Source of the DNA: Veillonella sp.
Lineage (GTDB): Bacteria; Bacillota; Negativicutes; Veillonellales; Veillonellaceae
NCBI GenBank assembly: GCA_019419725.1
Contig: DXZL01000009.1
Span: 1 to 25,268 of the forward strand
Length of the DNA stretch: 25,268 bases
Direction of reading: 5' to 3'
Of the stretch, positions 8,217 through 17,593 are shown piece by piece. Made by a program: the position numbers and the translations under genes. Numbering within the stretch: position 1 is the first letter of the stretch; every line of letters begins with the position of its first letter. The notes beneath the pieces are model-generated. The model made no database searches and was not told where the DNA came from. It saw nothing but the letters and a program-made list of their open reading frames with translations.

Positions 8217-9575
8217 ATGGCAGAATTTACATTGTCTCAAGTGGTAGAAGCCACACAAGGGACGAGTACACATACCGACATTATTAAGTTTTTAGATGTA
8301 TCTACTGATACAAGAACGATTGAATCAGGCTTTTTATTTGTAGCCTTAAAAGGCGATACCTTTGATGGTCATGATTTTATTAATACAGCTATCGAAAAGG
8401 GCGCTACTGGTGCAATCGTAGAAAAAGGCCGTGCAGTGGACGGCATTGTATGTATTGAAGTAGATAATACATTGGTAGCGTATCAAAATTTAGCACGTTA
8501 CCATCGTCGTCGCTTTGATATCCCTGTAGTCGCTATTACTGGTTCTTCTGGTAAAACTACAACAAAGGAAATGGTAGCTGCTGTACTCGGTACCGAATTT
8601 AATGTTTTGAAAACTGAGAAAAACTTTAACAATGAAATTGGTTTGCCAAAAACATTGTTGCGTTTAACTGCAGAACATCAAGCTTGTGTTGTTGAAATGG
8701 GCATGCGTGGCCTTGGTCAAATCGAGGAGCTTGCGTTGATTGCAGAACCAACTATGGGCATTATTACCAATGTTGGTACTAGCCATATTGAGTTGTTAGG
8801 CTCTCGTGAAGCCATTGCACAAGCTAAAGGTGAATTAATTCGTTGTTTGCCTGAAAATAGTGTGGCTATTCTTAATGAAGATGATCCATATGTTAAGGCT
8901 ATGGATAGCCTTGCTAAAGGTAAAACTATTACCTATGGTATTGAACGCAACGCTACTTGTATTGGTAGTCATTTGCGTTATAAAAAAGACGGTATTAAGT
9001 TTACTTGCAAATGTTATGACGAAGTCTTCGATATCTTCTTACCTATGATTGGTGAACACAATGTATATGATGCATTGGCAGCAATTGTAGCTGGTCGTGT
9101 TTTGGGGATTAAATCCAATACCATTCGCAAAGGCTTAAGCGAGTTTACCGGCACTCCTATGCGCCAAGAAATCGTACCATTTGAAGATATTGTTATCTTA
9201 AATGATGCATATAATGCGAATCCTTCCTCTATGGCTGAAGCGATTAAAGCATTAGGTCAACTAGAAGGTAAACGTAAAATCGCTATGCTTGGTGATATGC
9301 TTGAGCTTGGTGATTATACTGAACAAGCGCATCGTGAAATTGGTCAATTGCTTGCTGAAGAAGGCTATAGTGTAGTATTCACCTTCGGTGATGCAGCTGC
9401 TTTTATAGCTAAAGAAGCAAAAAAAGCAGGCTTAACTACATTCCGTTGTAATAGCCATTTGGAAATGGCTAATGCCTATAGCGATATTCGTGAAAAAGGG
9501 GATGTTATCCTTGTCAAAGGTTCCCGAGGCTTGCGAATGGAACGGGTTGTTGAAGAATTAAAAGATCGAGAATAA
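8217..9575 (+). CDS. murF: MurF, UDP-MurNAc-tripeptide : D-Ala-D-Ala ligase
   Basis: 452-aa Mur ligase that attaches the D-Ala-D-Ala dipeptide and completes UDP-MurNAc-pentapeptide. P-loop GSSGKTTTK at 109-117, an NFNNEIGLP segment after it, the EMGMRGLGQIEEL segment of MurF enzymes and the NDAYNANPSSM C-terminal motif are all present. The frame is open further upstream inside murE, but ATG 8217 (MAEFTLSQVV) follows AAGGAG (8204-8209) with normal spacing and lies one base after the murE stop. Its dipeptide substrate is made by Ddl, encoded in the same cluster. Confidence 0.96.
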   Translation: MAEFTLSQVVEATQGTSTHTDIIKFLDVSTDTRTIESGFLFVALKGDTFDGHDFINTAIEKGATGAIVEKGRAVDGIVCIEVDNTLVAYQNLARYHRRRFDIPVVAITGSSGKTTTKEMVAAVLGTEFNVLKTEKNFNNEIGLPKTLLRLTAEHQACVVEMGMRGLGQIEELALIAEPTMGIITNVGTSHIELLGSREAIAQAKGELIRCLPENSVAILNEDDPYVKAMDSLAKGKTITYGIERNATCIGSHLRYKKDGIKFTCKCYDEVFDIFLPMIGEHNVYDALAAIVAGRVLGIKSNTIRKGLSEFTGTPMRQEIVPFEDIVILNDAYNANPSSMAEAIKALGQLEGKRKIAMLGDMLELGDYTEQAHREIGQLLAEEGYSVVFTFGDAAAFIAKEAKKAGLTTFRCNSHLEMANAYSDIREKGDVILVKGSRGLRMERVVEELKDRE

Positions 9576-9581
9576 AAGGTT

Positions 9582-9603
9582 ACGGCTAGTTATATCTAGC
9601 CGT
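9582..9603 (+). other. Hairpin between murF and mraY
   Basis: A perfect 8-bp stem (ACGGCTAG 9582-9589 with CTAGCCGT 9596-9603) with a 6-base loop, immediately after murF. No T run follows, so a classic terminator is unlikely; it may protect or separate transcript segments. Confidence 0.4.
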
Positions 9604-9633
9604 CATCTGTTTATTAATGAGTAGAGGGTTCAT

Positions 9634-10620
9634 ATGATATATCATATTCTATTAGCCTTTGTAGTGACCTTTATCATTACAGTAGTGCTAGGTAAAATTG
9701 CTATTCCTATGTTGCGTTCTTTACACGCACAACAAAGTATTCGTGAAGAAGGTCCAGAAAGTCATCAAGCGAAAGCGGGTACGCCAACAATGGGGGGGGC
9801 TTTCATGATGATCGCCCTTGTTCTTGGTGTTGCTATTTTCGCACCATGGAATGTAGGTACAGGCATGTTATTGTTTTTAACATTGGGCCATTGTTTATTG
9901 GGATTCTTTGATGACTTTGTAAAAGCCGTTAAAAAACGTAATCTTGGCTTAACAGCTAAGCAAAAATTGCTAGGTCAATTTATTTTGGCGGCCATATTCT
10001 GTTACTGTATTACTGAAATTATGGTTATTCCTACCACATTGTGGATTCCTGTAGCAGATGTACATCTTCAACTAGGTTGGGCTTATTATGTTTTGGCGTT
10101 TTTAATTATCGTAGGTGCTACAAACGCAGTAAATCTTACAGATGGTCTTGATGGATTAGCTAGTGGTACCTCTGCTGTAGCTGCCATTGCTTTCTCCGTG
10201 ATTGGTCTTATGGCTGCATCTACAACAAATTCTATTGGTGCTGAAAGCGTTGCTTACTTTGGTGCCATTGTGGCCGCTGTTTGCCTTGGTTTCTTGGTAT
10301 ACAATGTAAACCCTGCGAAGGTGTTCATGGGGGATACTGGATCCTTAGCTTTAGGTGGTGCTTTTGCAGCTATGGCTATTTTGACTAAAACAGAATTGCT
10401 ACTCGTTGTAATTGGTGGCATTTTTGTTATGGAAGCATTGTCCGTTATTATTCAAGTTATATCCTTTAAAACTCGTGGTGTACGCGTATTTAAAATGAGC
10501 CCAATTCACCATCATTTTGAGTTGTCTGGTTGGGCTGAGCAAACTGTTGTTAATCGCTTCTGGTTTGGTGGCGCTGTATTAGCTGTTGTTGGCGTCGTTT
10601 TAGCGACTATAACTTTGTAA
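9634..10620 (+). CDS. mraY: MraY, phospho-MurNAc-pentapeptide transferase
   Basis: 328-aa polytopic inner-membrane enzyme that transfers phospho-MurNAc-pentapeptide to undecaprenyl phosphate, giving lipid I. Signature motifs: AGTPTMGG (48-55), the paired aspartates of FFDDFVK (D93, D94), NLTDGLDGLASG (about 167-178), FMGDTGSLALGG (231-242) and the IHHHFE histidine cluster (291-296). Hydrophobic segments are consistent with the family's ten helices. Start ATG 9634 follows an AGAGGG ribosome site. An 84-base gap separates it from murD. Confidence 0.97.
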   Translation: MIYHILLAFVVTFIITVVLGKIAIPMLRSLHAQQSIREEGPESHQAKAGTPTMGGAFMMIALVLGVAIFAPWNVGTGMLLFLTLGHCLLGFFDDFVKAVKKRNLGLTAKQKLLGQFILAAIFCYCITEIMVIPTTLWIPVADVHLQLGWAYYVLAFLIIVGATNAVNLTDGLDGLASGTSAVAAIAFSVIGLMAASTTNSIGAESVAYFGAIVAAVCLGFLVYNVNPAKVFMGDTGSLALGGAFAAMAILTKTELLLVVIGGIFVMEALSVIIQVISFKTRGVRVFKMSPIHHHFELSGWAEQTVVNRFWFGGAVLAVVGVVLATITL

Positions 10621-10704
10621 GATAATACTTAACGGAACACGCAAATAATGGTATGCTTATAAGATAGGAATACATTATTTTTGTTGATAATTTAGGTGAT
10701 ATAG

Positions 10705-12075
10705 ATGGAATACGGAGATAAACATATACTTGTTCTTGGCGCTGGTGCCAGCGGTATAGGCGCATCTTGGGTATTAGCTCAAGTTGGGGCCCATGTAGTG
10801 TTAAATGATTATAAGCCTGTTACACTGCCTGCAGATGAGGAAAAAAGACTTGTATCAGCAGGTGTAGATATTATTACAGGTAGACAAGATGAATCCTTGC
10901 TTGATGGCGTGGATCGCATTGTTATTTCTCCAGGTATTTCTCTAGATATTCCCATTGTAAAAGCTGCTCAAGCGCGTGGGATTGATGTAGTTAGTGAAGT
11001 TGAAGTAGCCTATGAGTTATCTAAATCTCCAATTGTAGCTGTTACCGGTACAAATGGTAAGACTACAACTACAACATTATTAACTAAGGTATTGGAAGGA
11101 ACTGGAAAACCAGTTCGCGTTGGTGGTAATATAGGGGATTCCCTCAGTGAAGTTGCCTATTCCATGCCAACAGATGGTTTCTTGGTAGCTGAACTATCTA
11201 GCTATCAATTAGAAACAATTAAGCATTTTAGACCGATTGGTGCTATTATGCTCAATATTACACCAGATCATTTAGCTCGTCACAAGACGATGGAAAATTA
11301 TATTGCTGCAAAGGAACGAATCTTTGAAAATCAATTAAGTACAGATTTTATGGTGCTTAATATTGATGATCCAATTGTGGCAGATATGGAACATCGTGTG
11401 CCTAGCCATATCCTTAAAATTAGTCAACATCAAGTGGTACCAAATGGTGCTTACTATGATAAAGGGCAATGTTATGTAACAAAGGATGGTAAGGCAAAGC
11501 CTGTTATTGGAAGCGATGATATCCATATTCCAGGTAGTCATAATATTGAAAATATTTTAACTGTTATCGCTTTAACCTATGCGTTAGGTGTGCCCGTAGA
11601 AACTATCCATCGCATTATTAGCGAGTTCCATGGTGTTGAACATCGATTAGAACGAGTTAAAACGATTGATGGCGTTACATTCTATAATGACTCTAAAGCT
11701 ACTAATGTTGACTCGGTTGTAAAAGCATTAGAATCCTTTGATCAATCAGTTATTTTATTAGCTGGTGGTCATGATAAAATGACTCCGTTAGAAGACTTTA
11801 TGCAGCTTGTTAAAGATCATACAAAAGCTGTTATCTTTATGGGGGAAGCGGCGGATCGATTTGAAGCTGCTGCAAAAGAGGCTGGTGTTCAGCCTATTTA
11901 TAGAGCTTCATCTATGAAAGATGCTGTAGAACAGGGTTATAAATTGGCTACCCAAGGTGATATTGTATTATTATCGCCAGCTTGTTCAAGTTTTGATTGG
12001 TATAGCTGTTTTGAAGAACGTGGCGATGATTTTAAAAACTGTGTTCATATGTTGCAAGAAGGGAGACACCATTAA
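10705..12075 (+). CDS. murD: MurD, UDP-MurNAc-L-Ala : D-glutamate ligase
   Basis: 456-aa cytoplasmic Mur ligase adding D-glutamate as the second stem residue. Rossmann-like N-terminus with GAGASG (12-17) and SPGIS (75-79), P-loop GTNGKTTT (115-122), the ELSSYQLET stretch and the HRLE and NDSKATN motifs of the C-terminal half are all visible. ATG 10705 follows an AGGTGAT ribosome site. The TAA stop shares its last A with the murG ATG (TAATG, 1-base overlap), indicating coupled translation. ftsW, often found between murD and murG, is not there. Confidence 0.97.
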   Translation: MEYGDKHILVLGAGASGIGASWVLAQVGAHVVLNDYKPVTLPADEEKRLVSAGVDIITGRQDESLLDGVDRIVISPGISLDIPIVKAAQARGIDVVSEVEVAYELSKSPIVAVTGTNGKTTTTTLLTKVLEGTGKPVRVGGNIGDSLSEVAYSMPTDGFLVAELSSYQLETIKHFRPIGAIMLNITPDHLARHKTMENYIAAKERIFENQLSTDFMVLNIDDPIVADMEHRVPSHILKISQHQVVPNGAYYDKGQCYVTKDGKAKPVIGSDDIHIPGSHNIENILTVIALTYALGVPVETIHRIISEFHGVEHRLERVKTIDGVTFYNDSKATNVDSVVKALESFDQSVILLAGGHDKMTPLEDFMQLVKDHTKAVIFMGEAADRFEAAAKEAGVQPIYRASSMKDAVEQGYKLATQGDIVLLSPACSSFDWYSCFEERGDDFKNCVHMLQEGRHH

Positions 12076-13184
12076 TGAAACGTATCATTATTTCAGGTGG
12101 TGGCACTGGTGGACATATATACCCAGCAATAACTATATATAAGGAAATTATGAAACAGAACCCTGATGCACAGGTTTTATATGTAGGAACGGAAAGGGGC
12201 TTAGAGGCTACCTTAGTGCCTAAAGAAGGCATTGAATTTACTACATTACCTGTACAAGGTTTGCAACGTAAATTATCTTTTGGTACGTTGGTGACGTTAG
12301 GCAAGACTGCTTTTTCTCTTGTGAAAGCTAATGCAATCATTTCTAACTTTAAGCCTGATGTAGTTATTGGTACGGGTGGTTATGTTTGTGGCCCTATTCT
12401 TATGGCCGCAGCATTGCGCAATATTCCAACGTTGATACAGGAACAAAATGTCATTGCAGGCATTACAAATAAAATTCTAAGCCGTTTTGTTGATGTAGTC
12501 GCTATGGGCTACAAGGATGCAGAATCATCTTTTTCAAAGGCAAAACGCGTAGTATATACTGGTAATCCAGTTCGTCCTGATGTATTAGTTGATACTAGGG
12601 AAGATGGACGCAATTATTTTAATTTAAGTGATGACACGTTCACCGTTCTTATAGCCGGTGGTTCTCGTGGGGCGAGAACTATCAATAATGCTATGATAGA
12701 TGTACATAAGCATTTTCAAGGAACAGAAGGAATTAAATTAATCCATATTACAGGGGATGGGGAATATCAATCTGTGTTATCTCAGCTTGGTATTACCGAT
12801 GGTGATGGTTTAGGTGATTCCTCATTGATCTTGCCATATTTGCACGATATGCCAAAAGCATTGGCGGCAGCTGATTTAGCAGTCTTTAGGTCTGGTGCTA
12901 TCGGTCTTGCTGAACTAGCAGTTCGAGGTATTCCGTCTGTATTGGTACCATATCCATACGCAGCGGAAGATCATCAAACCTATAATGCCCGTATTTTTGT
13001 TCAAGAAGGGGCAGCGCATATGATTGTTGATCAAATGTTAAGTGCCCATGATTTGATAGGGGAAATTGAAATGTTTATGGCCAATCGTGATTTATTGTCA
13101 CAAATGGGAGAACGAGCGTTGCAGTTAGGTAAACCTAATGCGGCTCATGATATTGCAAAATTAGCATTATCTATTGCAAAGTAA
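12075..13184 (+). CDS. murG: MurG, lipid II-forming GlcNAc transferase
   Basis: 369-aa peripheral membrane glycosyltransferase (GT28) that adds GlcNAc from UDP-GlcNAc to lipid I, giving lipid II on the cytoplasmic face. The N-terminal GGGTGGHIYPA loop (8-18) and the C-terminal donor-binding region FRSGAIGLAELAVRGIPS followed by PYPYAAEDHQTYNA are clear. Many MurG proteins read SRAGATT at the first of these positions; FRSGAIG here is a mild variant. The start overlaps the murD stop by one base. Confidence 0.97.
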   Translation: MKRIIISGGGTGGHIYPAITIYKEIMKQNPDAQVLYVGTERGLEATLVPKEGIEFTTLPVQGLQRKLSFGTLVTLGKTAFSLVKANAIISNFKPDVVIGTGGYVCGPILMAAALRNIPTLIQEQNVIAGITNKILSRFVDVVAMGYKDAESSFSKAKRVVYTGNPVRPDVLVDTREDGRNYFNLSDDTFTVLIAGGSRGARTINNAMIDVHKHFQGTEGIKLIHITGDGEYQSVLSQLGITDGDGLGDSSLILPYLHDMPKALAAADLAVFRSGAIGLAELAVRGIPSVLVPYPYAAEDHQTYNARIFVQEGAAHMIVDQMLSAHDLIGEIEMFMANRDLLSQMGERALQLGKPNAAHDIAKLALSIAK

Positions 13185-13198
13185 CAAGGAGAGGTTTT

Positions 13199-14581
13199 AT
13201 GTTAGACGGTATTCATAAGATTCATCTTATTGGTATAGGTGGGTCTGGCATGCGTGCTATAGCGAATATTTTAATTCAAAAAGGTTATGACGTATCTGGT
13301 TCAGATGTAGCTGATTCTGCAGTTATTGAAAAGTTCAGAAATATGGGCGCTACAGTTCATATTGGCCATAATAAAGATTATGTAAAAGGCGTTGATGCTG
13401 TAGTTCGTTCTACAGCTATTCGCGAAGATAACCCTGAAATTGTAGCTGCTAAAGAGCAAGGTATTAAAATTTTACACCGTTCCGATATTGTAAAAGCTGT
13501 GTTAGACGTAACAGATGGCATTGCAGTAGCTGGTGCTCACGGTAAAACTTCTACTACATCCATGATTGGTCAAATTTTAGTAGAAGCAGAAGCTGATCCA
13601 ACAGTTATTATCGGTGGTGAAGTAGATTATTTAAAAGGTAGTAGTTGTCTAGGTAAAGGCCATTTCTCTGTAGTTGAAGCAGATGAAAGTGATGGGTCTT
13701 TCTTGAAACTACGCCCACATACTATTGTTATTACTAACATTGAAGATGATCACATGGATCACTACAAAACAATGGATAATTTGTTAAATGCATTTTGTGA
13801 GTTTGTCGAAACGTTACCAGAATCTGGCAAAGCAATCGTATGTGGAGATAATGAGAATATTCGTTATGTTATGAGCCGTGTAAATCGCAACTTCATTACA
13901 TATGGCTTAAGTGATAATAATGATTATGTAGCTAAAAATATTCACTATGTAGACTCTACTTTGGTATATGATGTATACCATAATGGTGTGAATGTTGAGC
14001 GCATTCGCTTACGAGTTCCTGGTGAACATAATGTATTGAATTCGTTGGCTGCCTTTGTTGTTGCTCATGATTGCTGCGGTGTAGAAACGCGCATTATTAC
14101 TAAAGGTTTAGGTAAGTTTATCGGTGCAAAACGTCGTTTCGAAACAAAAGGTCACGTAGCAGGTGTGTGGGTTGTTGATGACTATGCTCATCATCCTACA
14201 GAAATTAAAGCAACATTGAAAGCAGCAAAAGAGTTGGAAAAACATCGCGTTATCTGTGTATTCCAGCCACATCGCTTTACTCGCACAAGCTTGTTAAAGG
14301 ATGAATTTGCTACTGCTTTCACAAGCGCTGATGAAGTATATATGACAGATATTTATAGCTCTGGTGAAGATCCAATCCCTGGTATTGATGGCAATACGAT
14401 TCCAAATGCTATTAAAGCGGCCACAGGTCAAGATGTAAATTATGTACCATCTGTTGACGATTTGCCTGAGGTATTAGCGAAAATAGTAAGACCTAACGAC
14501 CTAGTTATCACCATGGGTGCAGGTTCTATTAATCAATATGGGCCAAAATTATTAGCTATATTGGAGGAAGGCTTACAATGA
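13199..14581 (+). CDS. murC: MurC, UDP-MurNAc : L-alanine ligase
   Basis: 460-aa Mur ligase that starts the stem peptide by joining L-alanine to UDP-MurNAc. N-terminal GIGGSGM (12-18), P-loop GAHGKTSTT (112-120), VEADESDGSF, ITNIEDDHMDHY and the C-terminal DDYAHHPTEI and FQPHRFTRT motifs identify it as MurC rather than the related ligase Mpl. ATG 13199 follows AAGGAGAGG. The TGA stop overlaps the ddl start (ATGA, 4 bases). murB, which supplies UDP-MurNAc and often sits here, is absent. Confidence 0.97.
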   Translation: MLDGIHKIHLIGIGGSGMRAIANILIQKGYDVSGSDVADSAVIEKFRNMGATVHIGHNKDYVKGVDAVVRSTAIREDNPEIVAAKEQGIKILHRSDIVKAVLDVTDGIAVAGAHGKTSTTSMIGQILVEAEADPTVIIGGEVDYLKGSSCLGKGHFSVVEADESDGSFLKLRPHTIVITNIEDDHMDHYKTMDNLLNAFCEFVETLPESGKAIVCGDNENIRYVMSRVNRNFITYGLSDNNDYVAKNIHYVDSTLVYDVYHNGVNVERIRLRVPGEHNVLNSLAAFVVAHDCCGVETRIITKGLGKFIGAKRRFETKGHVAGVWVVDDYAHHPTEIKATLKAAKELEKHRVICVFQPHRFTRTSLLKDEFATAFTSADEVYMTDIYSSGEDPIPGIDGNTIPNAIKAATGQDVNYVPSVDDLPEVLAKIVRPNDLVITMGAGSINQYGPKLLAILEEGLQ

Positions 14582-15510
14582 AAGATAAAAAAATAATCGT
14601 ATTAATGGGTGGTCCTTCCAAAGAGGCTGAAGTATCTCGTCGTACTGGCGCTGCTATTGCAGAAGCACTTGAAAGCAAAGGTTATAATGCCCAAACTTTA
14701 GAACTCAATCCGCGCACTGTATTAAAAGATATTGAAGACTTAGGTGGCGAGGTTGTATTTAATGCAATTCATGGTCGTTACGGCGAAGATGGTGCGCTGC
14801 AAGGCCTATTAGAAATGGCTGAAATTCCATACACTGGGTCAGGTATTATGGCTCATGCAGTAGGTATGAATAAAAAAGTAAGTAAAGATGTATTTAAAGG
14901 TGCCAATATTCCTACTGCGGCATCCGAGTCCTTTAATGGTAATCTTGAATCTGCAGAAGCTATTATTGAACATATTCGTAAGGATTTTACAATTCCAGTA
15001 GTTGTGAAGTCTGCTACGCAAGGTTCTAGCATTGGGGTTACTATTGTTCGCGATGAAGCACAGTTAGAAGAGGCTGTAACGGAAGCTCTAAAATATGACC
15101 CTATTCTTGTGGTAGAACAATTTCTTGATGGTCGTGAATTTACAGTATCTGTTTTAGATGGTAAAGCATTGTCTGTTATTGAAATTCGTCCACATTCTGG
15201 TGAATATGATTACAAGAGTAAGTACACTTTAGGTGCTACTGAGTATTTAGTGCCAGCGCCTATTAGTGCAGAAATGACTGATGAAATGCAACGGATTGGG
15301 GAACTTGTGTATCGTGAAGTACAAGGCAGTGGGGTAATTCGTGTTGATGTTATGACAGACCATGCAGATAATATGTATGTTCTTGAATACAATACTGTGC
15401 CTGGTATGACAGCAACATCTTTAGTACCAAAAGCAGCAAAAGAAATGGGAATTGACTTCCCAACATTATGTGAAAAAATTCTATTAACAGCTAGTATAGG
15501 GAAATTTTAA
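14578..15510 (+). CDS. ddl: D-alanine--D-alanine ligase
   Basis: 310-aa ATP-grasp enzyme making the D-Ala-D-Ala dipeptide used by MurF. Motifs seen: GGPSKEAEVS near the N-terminus, HGRYGEDGALQGLLE, VVKSATQGSSIGV (ATP binding), EQFLDGREFTV, EIRPHSGEYDYKSKY and the metal-binding EYNTVPGMTATSLVP near the C-terminus. Tyr in the EYDYxxKY loop is what D-Ala-D-Ala ligases carry, whereas D-Ala-D-lactate ligases differ there; vancomycin-type substrate change is therefore not indicated. The start overlaps the murC stop by 4 bases. Confidence 0.96.
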   Translation: MKDKKIIVLMGGPSKEAEVSRRTGAAIAEALESKGYNAQTLELNPRTVLKDIEDLGGEVVFNAIHGRYGEDGALQGLLEMAEIPYTGSGIMAHAVGMNKKVSKDVFKGANIPTAASESFNGNLESAEAIIEHIRKDFTIPVVVKSATQGSSIGVTIVRDEAQLEEAVTEALKYDPILVVEQFLDGREFTVSVLDGKALSVIEIRPHSGEYDYKSKYTLGATEYLVPAPISAEMTDEMQRIGELVYREVQGSGVIRVDVMTDHADNMYVLEYNTVPGMTATSLVPKAAKEMGIDFPTLCEKILLTASIGKF

Positions 15511-15537
15511 GGGCTAATAGAAGATAAGGAGTTAACT

Positions 15538-16395
15538 ATGGATGATAAGCAAAACCATCCATCCAACTCTGGGGAGATGCAGTCTTCTACACCTGTTCGT
15601 GATGAACGGGCTGTATTTAGAAAACGAGTGTTAAAAATCGGTGGTGCAGTTACTCTCGTGTTGGTGGGGTTGTTTACACTACCTATTCCTTTTGGATCCT
15701 TAAAAGTTACTGGATCGGATAAGGTAACTGTACAAGATGTAATGGTAGCTGGTGATATTCATGAACCTGTTAATATATTGCAGATTAGTACAGAAAAATT
15801 AAAAACTAGATTATCGAAAGATTTACGTGTCGAAGAGGCTCAAATTAGCTATCAGTTGCCACTGACAATGGTGGTAAATGTAGTAGAACGCAAGGCAGTT
15901 GCAGTTGTACCGGCTCAGTTTGGATACTTGACCCTTGATAGTAAGGGACAAGTGATTGCATCTGAGCCAGCTATACAAGACACATCTGTTCCTATGATTT
16001 CTGGTGTGAAAGCTGGAAATATACTATTAGGTGATACGGTAGTAGATAAACCGATATTGGCGGCTCTTGAATATTTGAACTCACTCGATGAGGAGACATT
16101 CAAGAATATTGCAGAGGTTAATATTGGAGATCTTGATGCGATAATGGCATATACTGTATCAGGTGTACAGATTCGACTGGGGGATGGCAAAGACTTAGCT
16201 AAAAAAGCAGAGCTAACTCAGTCGATGTTACAAGATATTAAAAAGACACATGGTAATGTACAGTATATAGATGTTAATGTTTCATCGCCGTACATTAAAA
16301 CCGATGTGATGCCGGAAGTTAAAAAGCATCAGAATGGAGCACCGACTACAGAAAATTCATCTACTAAGAAGGATGATAAAAAACAAGATAGATAA
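15538..16395 (+). CDS. ftsQ: FtsQ/DivIB cell division protein
   Basis: 285-aa bitopic divisome protein. A hydrophilic cytoplasmic segment of about 30 residues is followed by one membrane helix (about 31-50), a POTRA-like domain (about 53-120, opening with the LKVTGSDKVTVQDVM pattern) and the beta domain that normally binds FtsB/DivIC and FtsL. The last 25 residues are hydrophilic and Lys/Asp-rich, probably disordered. ATG 15538 follows TAAGGAGTTAACT, 27 bases after ddl. Position between ddl and the DUF881 gene agrees with divIB in Firmicute clusters. Confidence 0.92.
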   Translation: MDDKQNHPSNSGEMQSSTPVRDERAVFRKRVLKIGGAVTLVLVGLFTLPIPFGSLKVTGSDKVTVQDVMVAGDIHEPVNILQISTEKLKTRLSKDLRVEEAQISYQLPLTMVVNVVERKAVAVVPAQFGYLTLDSKGQVIASEPAIQDTSVPMISGVKAGNILLGDTVVDKPILAALEYLNSLDEETFKNIAEVNIGDLDAIMAYTVSGVQIRLGDGKDLAKKAELTQSMLQDIKKTHGNVQYIDVNVSSPYIKTDVMPEVKKHQNGAPTTENSSTKKDDKKQDR

Positions 16396-16418
16396 GGTCA
16401 TGTTGAATATAAAGGTAG

Positions 16419-17114
16419 ATGATTGTCGTGAGACACGAACGGTGGGCAATTGCCATAGTCAGCTGTATATTAGGGTTCATGGTTGTTACCCAATATAAGA
16501 TGACTCAAGATAATATAGAAGAAAATATTCGCTTACAACGAACTGGCGATTTGGCGGTACAATTGAGAGAGGCCCAGAGTGAACGTGATGCTTTGTTAAA
16601 GCAAATTGAGTCACTAAAAAAATCTGGTGCCAATGGCGGTGGTAAAGCTGATGAACAGCTCATGATGAAAGCGGCTTTAACTAATGTTAAAGGGCCGGGC
16701 GTTAGTGTGTTGATTGAAGATAGCTTAAAGCCTGTACAAAGCGGGGAAAATCCCAATTTATATGTAATTCATGATGAAGATATTCTAAGAATTGTTAATG
16801 AATTACGGGCTGGTGGGGCTGAAGCGATAGCTATTAATGATCAACGCCTCATAGGAACGTCTGAAATACGATGTTCAGGCCCGACTATTACTGTAAATGG
16901 GAAGGTTTTTGGAGCTCCCTTTACGGTGAAAGCTATTGGAGATCCAAAGACATTAAATTCTGCGCTCACTATGCGCGGTGGTGTAGTAGATTCACTTAAA
17001 CATTGGGGGATAAAGGTAACTATAAAGCAAGAAGAGGATGTAGCGATTCCTGCTTTCACAGGTACTTTTAGAGAAGAACATATGAAGCCTAATGAGTTAG
17101 GAGGTAAAGAATGA
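16419..17114 (+). CDS. DUF881 family membrane protein (YlxW-like)
   Basis: 231 aa: a short N-terminus, one membrane helix (about 9-25), a coiled coil (about 31-66) and a DUF881 domain with the characteristic MMKAALTNVKGPGVSV, NELRAGGAEAIAINDQRL and PFTVKAIGDPKTL stretches. In Bacillus the homologue ylxW lies between divIB and sbp, the same relative place as here. The molecular role is not established; context suggests a link to division or the envelope. ATG 16419 follows AAAGGT. The stop overlaps the sbp start (ATGA, 4 bases), so the two are co-translated. Confidence 0.9.
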   Translation: MIVVRHERWAIAIVSCILGFMVVTQYKMTQDNIEENIRLQRTGDLAVQLREAQSERDALLKQIESLKKSGANGGGKADEQLMMKAALTNVKGPGVSVLIEDSLKPVQSGENPNLYVIHDEDILRIVNELRAGGAEAIAINDQRLIGTSEIRCSGPTITVNGKVFGAPFTVKAIGDPKTLNSALTMRGGVVDSLKHWGIKVTIKQEEDVAIPAFTGTFREEHMKPNELGGKE

Positions 17115-17455
17115 ATATCTATATCTTTGCCATCATTGGCCTAATTATAGGGGCTATCTTAGGATGGATAGCACCACTTCATATCCCCGCTAGTTATTCG
17201 AATTATACTTCGGTAGCTGTTCTAGCAGCTTTAGATGCAGTATTTGGTGGCAGTCGAGCAGCATTGGAAAGAACCTTTGATCTCAGTAACTTTGTCATTG
17301 GGTTCTTTTCAAATATGGTATTAGCTGTTATTCTTGTATATGTTGGTGATTTAATAGGCATTAACCTATACTATGTGGCCCTTATTGGATTTGGGTTACG
17401 TGTATTTATTAATGTAGGCGCTATACGCAAAATAATTATGACTAAGCGGTTCTAA
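17111..17455 (+). CDS. sbp: Small basic protein Sbp (DUF1290)
   Basis: 114-aa membrane protein with about three hydrophobic helices and a basic C-terminus (RKIIMTKRF). Family features include the N-terminal GLIIGAILGWIAP helix and the YTSVAVLAALDAVFGGSRA segment. In Firmicutes it lies just before ftsA-ftsZ; here ftsZ follows and ftsA is missing. Function is unknown beyond conserved linkage to division genes. Confidence 0.92.
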   Translation: MNIYIFAIIGLIIGAILGWIAPLHIPASYSNYTSVAVLAALDAVFGGSRAALERTFDLSNFVIGFFSNMVLAVILVYVGDLIGINLYYVALIGFGLRVFINVGAIRKIIMTKRF

Positions 17456-17490
17456 TAAATCACATTCTATATAGTGGAAAGTTTTTAAAT

Positions 17491-17567
17491 TTTAGTGTAA
17501 AATAAATGTAATTGTTATAAGATAGTCAGTATATAAATCGATACATTGGGACGTATATTGATACAAT
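17491..17567 (+). promoter_or_regulatory. Candidate ftsZ promoter region with a 20-bp-spaced repeat
   Basis: The 138-base gap before ftsZ is AT-rich and holds TCGATACATT (17538-17547) and TTGATACAAT (17558-17567), matching 8 of 10 and exactly 20 bp apart. TACAAT (17562-17567) could be a -10 with TCGATA (17538-17543) 18 bases upstream as a weak -35. A second candidate -10, TATAAG, lies at 17516-17521. Either would give ftsZ its own transcript. Confidence 0.35.
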
Positions 17568-17593
17568 AGATAACGATAAGAGGAGGAAGTTCA

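Noticed and set aside
10621..10704. Possible promoter before murD (TTATAAGAT near 10657-10665)
   Set aside because: The -10-like word has no -35 at proper distance; the gap is short and lies in a continuous same-strand cluster, so evidence is too thin.
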